A stretch of DNA of 64,000 nt from Arabidopsis thaliana. Its lineage: Eukaryota; Streptophyta; Magnoliopsida; Brassicales; Brassicaceae. Location of the stretch: contig NC_003070.9 of the NCBI RefSeq assembly GCF_000001735.4, forward strand, positions 8,804,001 through 8,868,000, written 5' to 3'. This document shows, one piece after another, positions 1 through 9,897 of the stretch (the stretch's first letter is position 1; each line of letters starts with the position of its first letter). A program made the position numbers and the translations under genes. The notes beneath the pieces are model-generated. The model ran no database searches and was not told the DNA's origin. It was given only the letters and a program-made list of their open reading frames with translations.

Positions 1-4
1 GTAA
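1..4 (+). pseudogene. Last base and stop codon of an upstream F-box pseudogene copy
   Basis: The first four bases equal positions 14379-14382 and 28757-28760. Those are the last base of the final leucine codon and the TAA stop of the frameshifted F-box gene that ends each unit. At least one more unit must therefore lie to the left of this window. Confidence 0.9.
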
Positions 5-488
5 TGTATGTTTTATTATGTTCCAAGTTTGACTCAAATCTACCAAGGTATCACAGGCAAAAGAAAAAGGGACGAATGATCATAGTGTTTGGTGTGGATC
101 TTGGAGCAACTATCAGATTTTTCAATTATGATAAGTTTTCTTCTCAATTTCAATTAATCGCTTCTTTATGCCATAATTTAGAGGCAATTGCTGTAATATT
201 TCTAAATTTTTTAGGCATTCTTTACTTTGTACTTCTCCTTTTAATTATATAGGTAGATTTGATGATAATTAGAAGATTAAGACTTCAAAAATGGAGATTA
301 TGTGAAATTGAGAAAAGCATCACACAAAGAAAATGGTTTTTGGTGGAACAATTGGGATATTTGCATAACATGAATTTTGATTCCGGTTTACTATACATTA
401 TTTGTTTCTTGATTCCGGTTTAGTATATCCTAGTACTTACTTAAATCAATAATCCGGGCATGGTTAAAATTAATCAGACGTTGAATCA
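5..488. other. Spacer and LpxC promoter region, unit A
   Basis: AT-rich sequence between the F-box pseudogene stop and the LpxC start. It includes an open frame of 82 codons (4-252) that looks like chance: it begins on the F-box stop and has no recognisable protein features. A motif around 139-172 resembles 12718-12775 upstream of the F-box pseudogene. The stretch near 418-470 resembles 10865-10915. Copies lie at 14383-14866 and 28761-29244. Confidence 0.6.
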
Positions 489-2115
489 ATGAGACTCCCC
501 GTCACCGTCAAAGCCACTAAGCCGTCGTTTCTCGTCATTTGGATCCGATACTCCTCCGCCGCGTCGTCGCCGACAGTCTCCTTGAATCCAGTAAACCTCT
601 CTCCCGCACACGCTTACATGTATATGCGACTTTATTATCCATTGGAATCATTTTGAGTGTGTTTTTTTTGTCTTGGGGTTCAATACTGTAGAGTGGACGA
701 TTACAGCAAACTCTCGCAGGATCTGTGGAAGTGAAAGGAAAATCTCTGCACTCCGGTAAGTTCTCGACGGTGAAGCTAAATCCGGAGATCGCCGGAGCTG
801 GTAGGTTCTTCGAGTTTCGATCCAGATTCATCCCTGCGTCGATTGAATTTGCTCAGGAATCGCCTCTTTGCACGACGCTGTTGAAAGATGAGCTCAAAAT
901 CCGAACCGTTGAGCATTTGTTATCAGCTCTTGAGGCGAAGGGAGTTGATAATTGCAGGATTCAAATCGAGAGCGAAAGTTCCGATGATCGAGAAGTCGAG
1001 GTTTGTTACCTGAATACATACATTTTGAGTAATCATAGGTCGAATCAATGTCTCGTATTGTCTATTTTGACTGGATTTGTATGCTATAGAGATTGTCAAC
1101 ATCTTGCTGTGCAGTGTAGCTCTTAGTTTTATAGACTTGGTACACTGGAGGAGATGATGAGTGTAGGCAACACTAACCAAGTGACAGGTCCCTATTTTTG
1201 ATGGATCAGCTAAAGAATGGGTCGATGCGATACAAGGAGTTGGCATAAACGCGGCTCAAAACCATGATGGTGAAAGTGTAGAGAAGATGGTCGCACATGT
1301 GAACAAGCCTGTGTATGTTTGCAAGAACGATACTTTTGTTGCTGCATTTCCGGCTCTAGAGACTCGGATCACTTGTGGTATCGACTTCCCACAGGTTCAG
1401 TCTAATGGCATTTTGACTTATTTTCTGCTTGTACATAAATTGTTATTGACTTGGTCTGTTGTGTATGATGATGAACTTTACAGGTGCCTGCTATAGGCTG
1501 CCAATGGTTTTCTTGGAGACCTATCCATGAGTCTTCTTTTGCAAAGGATATCGCATCATCAAGAACCTTCTGTGTCTATGAAGAGGTTAGTTAGATCCAT
1601 TGTTGTTGCTTAGGAGCTTTGGAATCAGTAAACTGGTGTTCGTTCTTCAACCATCTGTGTCTGAGGGTTTTGTTTGCAGGTGGAGCGTATGCGTGAAGCA
1701 GGGCTCATTAAAGGAGGTTCTCTGGATAACGCCATAGTTTGTAGGTAAATAATCTTGCATATTGATGACTAAAGGGACACAATATTCAACTGAAACTGTC
1801 TCTAATGCAGCGCTGAGCATGGATGGATGAATCCTCCTCTGCGGTTTGATGATGAAGCATGTCGACATAAGATTCTTGACCTAATCGGTGACCTCTCCCT
1901 TGTTTCACGGGGCGGAAATGGAGGACTCCCCGTGGCTCACATAGTCGCATATAAGGTAAATAATACTAGCTTAACATCTTATAGTTTGCACAAAAAAGAA
2001 AAAAAAAAAACATCTTATAGTTTTCTCGAGAAAAGAAAACAATAGTATTATCTTTCAAATGCAGGCGGGTCATGCACTGCACACTGACTTAGCACGTCAC
2101 CTTACCATGGACTGA
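489..2115 (+). CDS. LPXC3: LpxC, UDP-3-O-acyl-N-acetylglucosamine deacetylase (unit A)
   Basis: Zinc-dependent deacetylase that catalyses the committed step of lipid A precursor synthesis. Plants keep this bacterial-type pathway, reported to act in mitochondria. Seven exons join in frame: 489-590, 692-1000, 1188-1394, 1484-1585, 1680-1744, 1811-1955 and 2065-2115. They encode 326 residues. The N-terminus (residues 1 to about 34) is basic and hydroxylated, like a mitochondrial presequence. TVEH at 106-109 supplies the catalytic Glu108 and zinc ligand His109. RHKILD at 280-285 gives zinc ligands His281 and Asp285. GHALH at 312-316 matches the catalytic histidine of bacterial LpxC. All core residues are present and the length fits the family. 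By array order this is probably LpxC3 (AT1G25054); the number is an inference. Confidence 0.95.
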
Positions 2116-2586
2116 AGAGTATGTGCTCGTTGTCAACCATATCCCGCAAAAGCCTTGATCGTTTCTGTTTCTTTTTGGATTCGTTATCCAAAGATGGTAC
2201 CAATGTGGGATTTTTGTTTGTTCAATGGAAGATCATTACTCTTGTGAATACAGTAAAATTTGTAACATTAAACTATTTTAGGTACTAATCATAGGGACAT
2301 TTTAACCGATCAAACTGTTCCAAAACCAAATTGAATTGAAACTTAAGTTGTAGTTCAATAATAGTTTTACTCTGTACCAATTTAACATATTGAAACTGAA
2401 AATAAAAGAAAATGGAACAGAACTAATAAAAATAATAAAATAATTTAAAACGAAAAAGAATTTGACTTGGATACATTTTTCACATTAGGAAAAGGTAAAT
2501 TCCTCTCCTTTTTTATTTTTATTTTTTTACTCGTATTTATAATTGTTGTACATTATAACGTATTAGGATACGTATTAAGAGAGAAG
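2116..2586. other. LpxC 3' flank and spacer before the F-box gene, unit A
   Basis: AT-rich spacer with no supported gene. A 61-codon open frame (2467-2652) is rich in Phe, Ile and Leu and ends inside the F-box 5' leader; I treat it as chance. Copies lie at 16494-16964 and 30872-31342. Confidence 0.6.
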
Positions 2587-2620
2587 AACCCTAATTACTT
2601 ACGAGAGAGGAGAACCCTAA
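2587..2620 (+). promoter_or_regulatory. Pair of telo-box motifs upstream of the F-box gene, unit A
   Basis: AACCCTAA occurs twice, at 2587-2594 and 2613-2620, just upstream of the F-box start at 2649. Telo-boxes near transcription starts are a known plant promoter element, often linked to meristem-active expression. The same pair occurs at offsets +14378 and +28756. A regulatory role here is inferred from position only. Confidence 0.5.
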
Positions 2621-2648
2621 TTTTCAATTGTGGTCGAAAATTGGAAGA

Positions 2649-3950
2649 ATGAGGAGGAGGAGGTGCGATCTTCAACCGAAGAGAACGAGAATGTGCGATC
2701 TTCAACCGAAGAGAACGAGTATGTGCGATCTTCCACCGAAGCTGGTAGGGGAGAAGATCCTCACGAGGATTCCGATAACATCTCTGAGAGCGGTGCGATC
2801 CACTTGCAAATTATGGAACGCTTTAACCAAAGATCGGGTTCTGGGTAAAGCAGCGGCGCAGTTTTTGGGGTTTATGACGATGGATTCAAAGGTCTGTTCA
2901 GTTAGATTCCATCTCCGTCGCAGCAAGGAGGAAGAAGAAGACACGATGGATCTATCTATAAAGCAGGTAGATTTGCTTAATCAAGTCGAGATATCTAGAG
3001 TGTATCACTGCGACGGCTTGTTGTTATGCGTGGCTAAGGACAACTCGAGGGTCGTGGTTTGGAACCCTTATTTGGGGCAAACAAGATGGATCAGACCCAG
3101 AACAGAATCCAACATAGGAGACAGCTATGCTCTTGGATACGACATCAACCGTAACCACAAAATCTTGAGGATGGTGCAGACAAGAAACGTTTCCGTTTAC
3201 AGGTACGAAATCTACGACTTGCGCTCTAATTCATGGAGGGTTCTCGAGGTCACTCCCAACGGGGAAATGGACCCTAATCATCCCCTCTACGGCGTTTCTG
3301 TGAAGGGAAATACCTACTTTTTTGCGCATGAGGATAGCAGCAGTGGTGAAATTGATGAAGATGGCGACATAATCGATCTTGAAGATTTCTTACTCTGTTT
3401 TGATTTTACAACAGAGACATTTGGTCTGCGTCTGCCTCTTCCGTTTCACTCTACTATCGATGCGACTGTGACCCTCTCTTGTGTTAGAGACCAGCAGCTC
3501 GCGGTGCTATATCATAATGAGGGTCTTCACAGTGATGATCGGTTTACCACAGTTGAGTTTTGGGTTACTACTAGTATTGAGCCCAACTCTGTGTCCTGGA
3601 GCAAGTTTTTGACAGTGGATATGAGACCATTGGCACTCACTGGTGTTCGGTTTGACAATGATATGGGTGCCACCTTCTTCATTGACGAGGATGAGAAAGT
3701 CGCTGTGGTTTTCGATCTAGACGGATACCTAAGCACCGAGAGCGCTCGTTACCACACCGCTTTTATCAGTGGAAAGGATGGATTCTTTAAACCTGTGACT
3801 CTAGGAGTAGCTCCCAATGTCGGGGAACCTTGTCCCAGAACCGGGCATATTCCGACTACATATCGTCCCCCGCTTGTCTGCTCGTCTACTTACCTTCCGA
3901 GTTTAGTGCAAGTCAACCAACAGCGCAAAAGGAAAGAAAGACATGTTTAG
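2649..3950 (+). CDS. F-box protein with FBA-type associated domain (unit A)
   Basis: Single-exon gene of 433 codons. FBA-class F-box proteins are substrate adaptors of SCF ubiquitin ligases. The F-box core reads [19 protein letters not shown] followed by [13 protein letters not shown] (about residues 28-60). The associated domain carries family landmarks: [43 protein letters not shown] and [13 protein letters not shown] chose the Met at 2649; an in-frame ATG at 2628 would add seven residues, and one at 2721 would start right at the F-box. Three 30-bp repeats extend the N-terminus. The protein is identical in all three units. It lies about 0.5 kb downstream of LpxC on the same strand. It belongs to the AT1G25055-like set. 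Confidence 0.9.
2663..2742 (+). repeat. Three tandem 30-bp repeats in the F-box N-terminus, unit A
   Basis: Units start at 2663, 2693 and 2723 (the last is cut short). Each 30-bp unit adds ten in-frame residues of the form [10 protein letters not shown]. The third copy is the true start of the F-box (MCDLPPKLV). The repeat therefore looks like a triplication of the original start region, which also duplicated the start codon context. Confidence 0.85.
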
Positions 3951-4673
3951 TTTTCTGTTCCTTGCAGTTCTCAAGACTGCTAGTCAATTCTCAGTTACAT
4001 TTCCATGTTATCTTTCTCCTCTTTTAGTTTCTCTTCTCAAACTTACTCTTGTCATGGTTTAAGTTTCTTACTTTTCGTCAGTGAGATGGTTAGGTACCTT
4101 ATTTGTTTCTTGCATTGTCGTCTGCTAGTAAATTTATCAAAGCATTGTTCTAGTCACTTGTTCACTTGCACCATCCTTAAGCAAAGCATGACATGGTTTC
4201 ATGTACTGTTAGCCCAATTATGGAGTACATATCTCATATAAGTTAGTCTGTTTCTGCGTTTACTTCTAAGTTAGTCCCAATTATGGAGTACATATCTCAT
4301 ACATATCTTATATATACGAAAAGTGATATCTGATCTCATCTCATGTATGTTGTGTTTCTTACACCATTATGAATACTATCTGGCCTTTACAGGTTCGTCC
4401 TGTAGTGAAAGAAGTACTAGACACATTTTGGGTAGGTGCTTAGCTAGGAACCAAATAAAAACTGAAAGACCCTCGGCAATTTTTGTCGCTAGGCATGCTT
4501 AAATAACCATAGCTTTCTGCTTTCCACATTTCACAAATTAAGTAAAAGTGGAGGAACAAGTCGAATTTTTATGATAGAAACAATGGGAAGATGGCAAGGA
4601 ACATTTTGCATTGGCAAATATTATTACAGGGAGGCACTATTCGAACACAGCAGATTTTCTCATTCAGGCTAGT
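3951..4673. other. Convergent 3' flanks of F-box and ASB genes, unit A
   Basis: AT-rich region between two convergent genes. A short direct repeat (CCCAATTATGGAGTACATATCTCATA) starts near 4211 and again near 4275. No gene is supported. Copies lie at 18329-19051 and, more diverged, at 32707-33429. Confidence 0.6.
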
Positions 4674-6443
4674 CTACGTCAGCTTCTCGGAATCCTTTTT
4701 CTCTACGATTTTGATGAAATTGCGGACAATTGTCTTGCCCTCAGTTGTTATAATACTCTCCGGATGAAATTGAACTCCCTGTGAACAATGTTTACAAGAC
4801 TTCAAGAGTTCTGTTTTGAATGGAGGGGGCAATAAGATTACAGTACACACTTGTGCGGGTTTTACCTGTATATGCTTGTACTTTCTGTGACGGGCAGCCA
4901 TAACCAGACCATCTTCTGTCCATGCTGTAACCTCGAGCTCATCACTAGGAAATGTATCTTTTTCGATCACGAGACTGTGATATCTACCTACAATGAAAGG
5001 GCTGAAACCAACCAGATTTGTTTTATTACACATTTTTACAGACTTATGATTAACTATATTAGACAACACACAAAAAAAATTGATTTTGATTCATACTTTG
5101 ATAATCCAGAGAACAAGCCTTCTTCTCCTTTCTCATCATAGTGAACCATTGAGCTTTTCCCATGCATAACACCAAATGGTGACCGCACAATCTTTCCTAA
5201 TCAATGTTCAAACAAAATTGCATTTAAGCTGTGGATGCATAGAATAAAGAACAAAACCATGTTTGAACACTGATACGGGAAAATAAGATGTCTTGTTTAT
5301 ATGCAACTAACCTCCAAATGCTTCTCCTATACACTGCAAACCCATACATACTCCAAATAAAGGAACAAGTGGTCCGAGTTCCAAAACAGTTTGCAAGGAA
5401 ATCCCAGAGTCTTGAGGGGTACCTATCAAATTCAAGAAAAGTGTTATCCACTTCTCCAGCATATAATTATAGGAGAAATTTCAGAGGCCAAAATATTTAC
5501 CAGGTCCAGGAGAAATCAACACTCCTCTTGGATTTTTTCTGCAAGAGGGAGAGAATGATAAAGGAATGAACATCAGTCGATTAGCCAGATTACGTTTTAA
5601 ACAGAATGCATATAGTTTCTTCTTACCTTTTCAGCTCTTCTACTGTAAGTTCATCATTGCGGTAAACTTCAAAATGGCATTGTAGCTCTCCCATATACTG
5701 TAGAAATAGATAGCAATTCTCAAAATTTTGTTTATACTAAAGCAGAAGAAACCATATCAAGAGAACGATCACAATAAATAGTATGCACCTGACACTATTC
5801 TGCGTGGAGAACTAGAAGTAAGACATGATCAAATTGTATATTTGGTATCTATGTGCGTTAAGTCAGATATTCAGAGCAGCCAAAATCTCATGAGAAAGCG
5901 AGATATTTCAACTAGGAATAACAAATCTAAAGTCAAAAATAGCAACTCAGGAAATCGCCAATTCAAACTTTGAACATGATTAAAGATTCTACTTAAAAGA
6001 CCAGACTTTAGGCAGCAAAGAAGTGATGTGTTAGCTTTTGCTGGATCAACAATTACTCCTTACAACGACAAACAAGCAACGAGGAGCTTTCGACAATAAG
6101 ATTCGATGGCACGACATAGCAACGACTCTGATCACATTAACAACAGATGGTCAACATTACATAGTCTTATCTATTAGCAAGTCGAAAGTAGATTGGATTG
6201 TGAACTAATGAGATTCTAACATTCAATCACAATGCATATACTTGAATACATTTCTAACAAAATGCAAATTCAGCTGCTTTCACATCAAAAATCTAACGAG
6301 CCTAGTAAGATTTGAGATTGTGTTAGAAATGAAACCTGGCAGAGATTGTAAGTGAAGCTGTCGTAATTATCAATCACGATGATAGGACCATTCTGTTTAG
6401 AGGAATTGATAACAACGGAAGGTATCGAATTCGATTCTGCCAT
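4674..6443 (-). CDS. Transit-peptide-less anthranilate synthase beta-like protein (unit A)
   Basis: Class I glutamine amidotransferase related to ASB1, which supplies ammonia to the alpha subunit for anthranilate synthesis (tryptophan and auxin pathways). Seven exons, minus strand: 6443-6336, 5697-5627, 5538-5501, 5422-5312, 5196-5097, 5001-4866, 4778-4674. They encode 222 residues from the Met at ASB1 residue 55. The catalytic triad is intact: Cys98 in GVCMGLQ, His193 and Glu195 in GVQFHPES. I counted five residue differences from ASB1. The plastid-targeting first exon is missing and the remaining upstream coding stretch is out of frame, so any product should be cytosolic, where its usual partner is absent. 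Intron 6 (4779-4865) is 87 nt and stop-free. It could be a weakly expressed gene or an early-stage pseudogene. Likely equals AT1G25083. Confidence 0.82.
5840..6270. repeat. ASB intron sequence, source-like copy of a local duplication, unit A
   Basis: This part of the first intron of the shortened ASB gene (equal to intron 2 of ASB1) is repeated, with divergence, at about 6512-6960 upstream of the gene. Shared blocks include GATATTCAGAGCAGCCAA, AGACCAGACT with GGCAGC, and CATTACATAGTCTT. Copies lie 14378 bp on in unit B. Confidence 0.8.
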
Positions 6444-6511
6444 TTCAATAGAAGCTTCAGCAAATGTACATCTCTACGACTCTTCCCCAAAACTGAAAAC
6501 TCCTATATCAC

Positions 6512-6960
6512 AGAAGTATATTTGGGATCTAAGTGAGATATTCAGAGCAGCCAACAAGGAATAACCCAATCTAACAATAGCAACTCAGAAAATCACCAAT
6601 TTTCAAACTTTAAACAAGATAAAAGACTTAAAAGACCAGACTGTAGGCAGCTAAGAAGTAATGTATTAGCTATTGCTGAATCAAAAATTACTCCTGGCAA
6701 GGACAAAGAAGCAAGGAGGAGCTTTTTCAAATATATACAAAACCAAAAAAAATTACTCATCTAGAGAACTAGTCTTACGTGAATAAGATTCGATGGTGCC
6801 GCATAACGACTCAGTCTGATCACATAACAAGAGAGAAATTACATTACATAGTCTTGTATATAAGCAAGTCGAGACTAGATTGATTGTGAAATAAAGAGAT
6901 TCTAACAATCAATCGAGATGCATACTTGAATACAATTCATATGAATCAAGGACTTGCAAT
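6512..6960. repeat. Diverged second copy of ASB intron sequence replacing ASB exon 1, unit A
   Basis: Directly upstream (minus-strand sense) of the remnant of ASB exon 2, where ASB1 has intron 1 and exon 1, unit A instead has a second copy of the intron sequence found at 5840-6270. The switch happens at the exon 2 acceptor. This explains how the transit-peptide exon was lost: the unit junction joins exon 2 of one ASB copy to the intron of another. The unit B equivalent is 20890-21338. Confidence 0.8.
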
Positions 6961-7224
6961 TAGCCAGGACCCTAATTGATTAAGACATGGTTGACCAAAA
7001 AAACAAAACTATTAGAAATTATGGTCAAAGTAGTAGCTACAGAGATTAGAAATCTATTCCAATGGTCTTAGCTCTAACGTCAACAAAGGTTTAATCATCC
7101 CCTAAACTTCAAGTTTCAACTTAGTCCGAATCAGGAGAAAGACTATGAGGGAAGTTATTTGGACAAATGGTTTAATGCTCTACTAAAGGGGAATCGATCA
7201 GATTCTAATTGTAACATTTTGGGT

Positions 7225-7417
7225 ACCTGGAGGTTGAAGATCCTTCGAAGAACGAAGTGAGCCGCCTCGCGAACATTCTGTTCAGGTGATGTTGACCCGA
7301 CTCGCTGATTCGACCCGGAGCTGGTTTTGAAACGGTCAAGGATATAAGTGGCGCTGGATTGATGAGGAAATCGCTATCAATTGAGATAGACTGCGAATAG
7401 TACGAGAACACCATCAT
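7225..7417 (-). other. Possible orphan first exon, unrecognised (unit A)
   Basis: Minus-strand open stretch of 64 codons starting with Met-Met and ending at a good donor (CCAG followed by GTACCC at 7224). It is serine- and arginine-rich toward the end (RMFARRLTSFFEGSS), which could suit an organelle presequence. I do not recognise a family. Splicing it to the next ASB acceptor would run into a stop, so it is not a working replacement first exon. It may be a leftover of another gene brought in by rearrangement. The unit B copy is at 21603-21795. Confidence 0.3.
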
Positions 7418-8800
7418 TTTGGATGCTTTGACGCAGATTCATTCATGGCTTCTAGGTCTTTTATTACTTCATTAGTTGTTGACTTAAAGAAATATATCTA
7501 AGTAACGTTTAATGATGTGGGGGATATTAAGCAGCCAGGTTTTACACTCAGCTATAGTCATCTTTTCGTATAAGCATCTAATTCGACAAATGTATAGTAT
7601 AGTCATCTTTTCGTATAAGCATATATAGTATAGTCATCGTATAAGCATATATACCGTTTTCAATTTAATGGTCACACGATCCTTTCTGAAAAAAAAAAAA
7701 AAATTATCATTAAACAAGCTTCTGATCAACAAAATAATATCCCAAAAAGGTGGATTAAATTTTTGTTTTCTTCATAGACATAAGGAAATTAACTTTACAG
7801 TCTGACCATTGATTAACTTTCAGCAATGTGCACAACTGCCATTTTGATAACACCATAGTTTAAGATGCCAAAAAAACAAAGGAAGATGGAGCGAGAAAGA
7901 TGAATTACGCTATAGGAATTGATTTTCCTCTTAAGTGCTCAAGTCTCACTTTAAATTCAACTATCACGGATGAGCCAAATGCCCAGCCCTAAACAAAAAG
8001 ATTAACTTAGTAATTGATACCTTGTAGAAAGACAAACCGTGAGATCAGTGAAAGTGGTAAGTTGCCTGGATATCACGAAAGTGTCAAGACTCTTCTCTTC
8101 ACCATCTTTAATCATATCTTCCATCATATGAATCTTCAGCATCTTGAATTGACGATCGAAGACAGGCTTGTAGAGATGACTCAAACGTGTACCACAATGG
8201 CCTCATAATATAGATGCAAGATTATTATGATTGAATGACGATTCTTCGGATGCATATGTAGGAATAAACACTGCGTCATACGAGTTCTCATAACCATCAA
8301 TTCACTTTCGAATAGAAATGGTAAATTTTCATTACAAACTGATCCAAGCACTTCAAGACCTAATGAGAACAAAGTAAATCAACACAAAGACAGTGTCCGG
8401 ACTTTTGATAGGATTTATTTTTTAAAAGGTATTTCGCATATAAACTTCTTAACATAGATCTCTACATATATAGACAAAATGAAATAAATACAAAGATGTG
8501 CTTCATAAGTTCTCAACAAAGCCCAAGTAATCTCCACAATAAGGCTTATTTATAAGTCCTCTAATCTGAGTGACTTCAATGATTCTTCCAGCCCAAAACA
8601 AGGCTTCTCTCCTCCAGAAAAATAATTAGGATTATTATATTATTATTTGTTTTGTTTCCTCGAATAAAAAAGAGAATCCGAGAACTTTTTAAGACAAAAG
8701 CCAAATCTTCGAAACCTTATGAGATGTGATAGGGTTACAAGGGTAAAACAGGAACTCAGAATAAAAATAAGTTAATCGAGAAAGCTCCAAATAAACACCA
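7418..8800. other. Rearranged spacer without a supported gene, unit A
   Basis: Contains a short array around 7551-7650 built on TATAGTCATC and TCGTATAAGCAT. It also has two minus-strand open frames (8002-8184 and 8181-8372, about 60 codons each) that I cannot assign. The first has a protein-like composition and may be an exon fragment, but there is no start context or partner exon. The unit B copy is 21796-23178. Confidence 0.4.
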
Positions 8801-9370
8801 CTCGTCCGCCTCTCTGTCTCTCACCAAAATAAAAAACTCAATCTCTCTCTCTCTCTCTCCATCGAGAAACACTAAACTGCTATAATCATTACCTCTCTTC
8901 GATTTCTCAAACCCTATCTGGCTCTCTACCCATATGCTTCAGATCCGCATTAAAAAAGCTAAGTTTTTTGTTATGTCCTTCTTTCTTATTTGATCAGTTT
9001 GTTCTTGTTTCACGATTTTAACCTGAGATTTTTTATATATTTTCTCCAGATCTGCTATCCGCAGTCATCTGTTCATAGGAAAAGGCAAGTTTTTTTTCCA
9101 TCTCTACTTCAGATCTGAAAAAGATGGATTGTTCTTCTTGTGTTGTCCGGTTTCATCAATTTAATCTGTTCTTTGTTATTATATTTTACAGATCTGGCTT
9201 TACTTTTAGAGATTATCTCAGATCCAGCCTTTTACCCAATTGAAGGCAAGTTCACATACTCTGTTTTTTTTGTCTTGGTTTTAATTTCTCGGTTTTTTAC
9301 ATGTAACAGATGTTTTAAGCATGATTTTTTGTTTAAACAGTTTGTTTTTCCTACCCTTAAAACTTCTCTG
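8800..9370 (+). other. Leader-like CT-rich sequence with repeated AGATCT blocks, unit A
   Basis: Looks like the 5' end of a plant gene: a CTCTCT run (8841-8858), then CAAACCCTATCTGGCTCT, then alternating short leader-like blocks and T-rich intron-like blocks. The blocks are built on CAGATCTG, GCAAGTT and TTTTACAG. No coding sequence follows, so this is probably a promoter plus leader cut off from its gene, or a non-coding transcript. The unit B copy is at 23178-23748. Confidence 0.35.
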
Positions 9371-9897
9371 AATTAATATCCCATTTATATGACCACTCTA
9401 ATGTCTTCTTATACGACTACGCAAGTGTTGCATATTCTTGACCTTTTCACACTTCATTTGCATTTTAGTCTAACAATATAAATCCGCAAATATCTTGTGT
9501 TTATACTTATTGAAATTAGTCTTCCGACATATATAATCTAGGATCTATTTGGATTATTTGGGCCATCAGTCTCATTCGTTTCATTAACATCTGAGTCTTT
9601 GAACTTTGTTTATCTTTCCTAGCTTGATATTTTAATATTAGTTTTTTTGCGCCTCTTTGTTTTTGATCATTTATTCTCTCAATTGGATAGTATAGTGAAG
9701 TAAATAATGTAGCTATGACTTTACCTGTAGCATTTACCTGTAGCATCTTAAAAATATGAATTAAAAATGATTTAGCTAATTTGGGCTTATGTTTATAAGC
9801 ATAGAAGTTTATACTACAAGTTCGTTTAGATTTTTCCAGTATCAACTCAAACATAGTTTTTACTCAAGCATAGTTTTTACTCAAGCATAGTTTTTAC
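9371..9897. other. AT-rich spacer with a short tandem repeat, unit A
   Basis: No supported gene. At 9851-9900 a block of about 21 bp (CATAGTTTTTACTCAAG) is repeated three times. A 112-codon minus-strand open frame (9516-9854) is lysine- and leucine-rich with no recognisable features; I treat it as chance. The unit B copy is 23749-24275. Confidence 0.45.

Noticed and set aside
4-252. 82-codon open frame at the start of each unit
   Set aside because: It overlaps the F-box pseudogene stop, has no start context or recognisable domain, and reads as AT-rich spacer.
535-831. Minus-strand open frame over LpxC exons 1-2
   Set aside because: Shadow of the LpxC coding exons and intron on the opposite strand.
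4851-5141. Plus-strand open frames of about 95 codons over the ASB gene
   Set aside because: Antisense shadows of ASB exons; the minus-strand exons form a complete known protein.
7434-8372. Minus-strand open frames of 60-63 codons in the rearranged spacer
   Set aside because: No start context, no partner exons and no family match; may be exon fragments but not supportable as genes.
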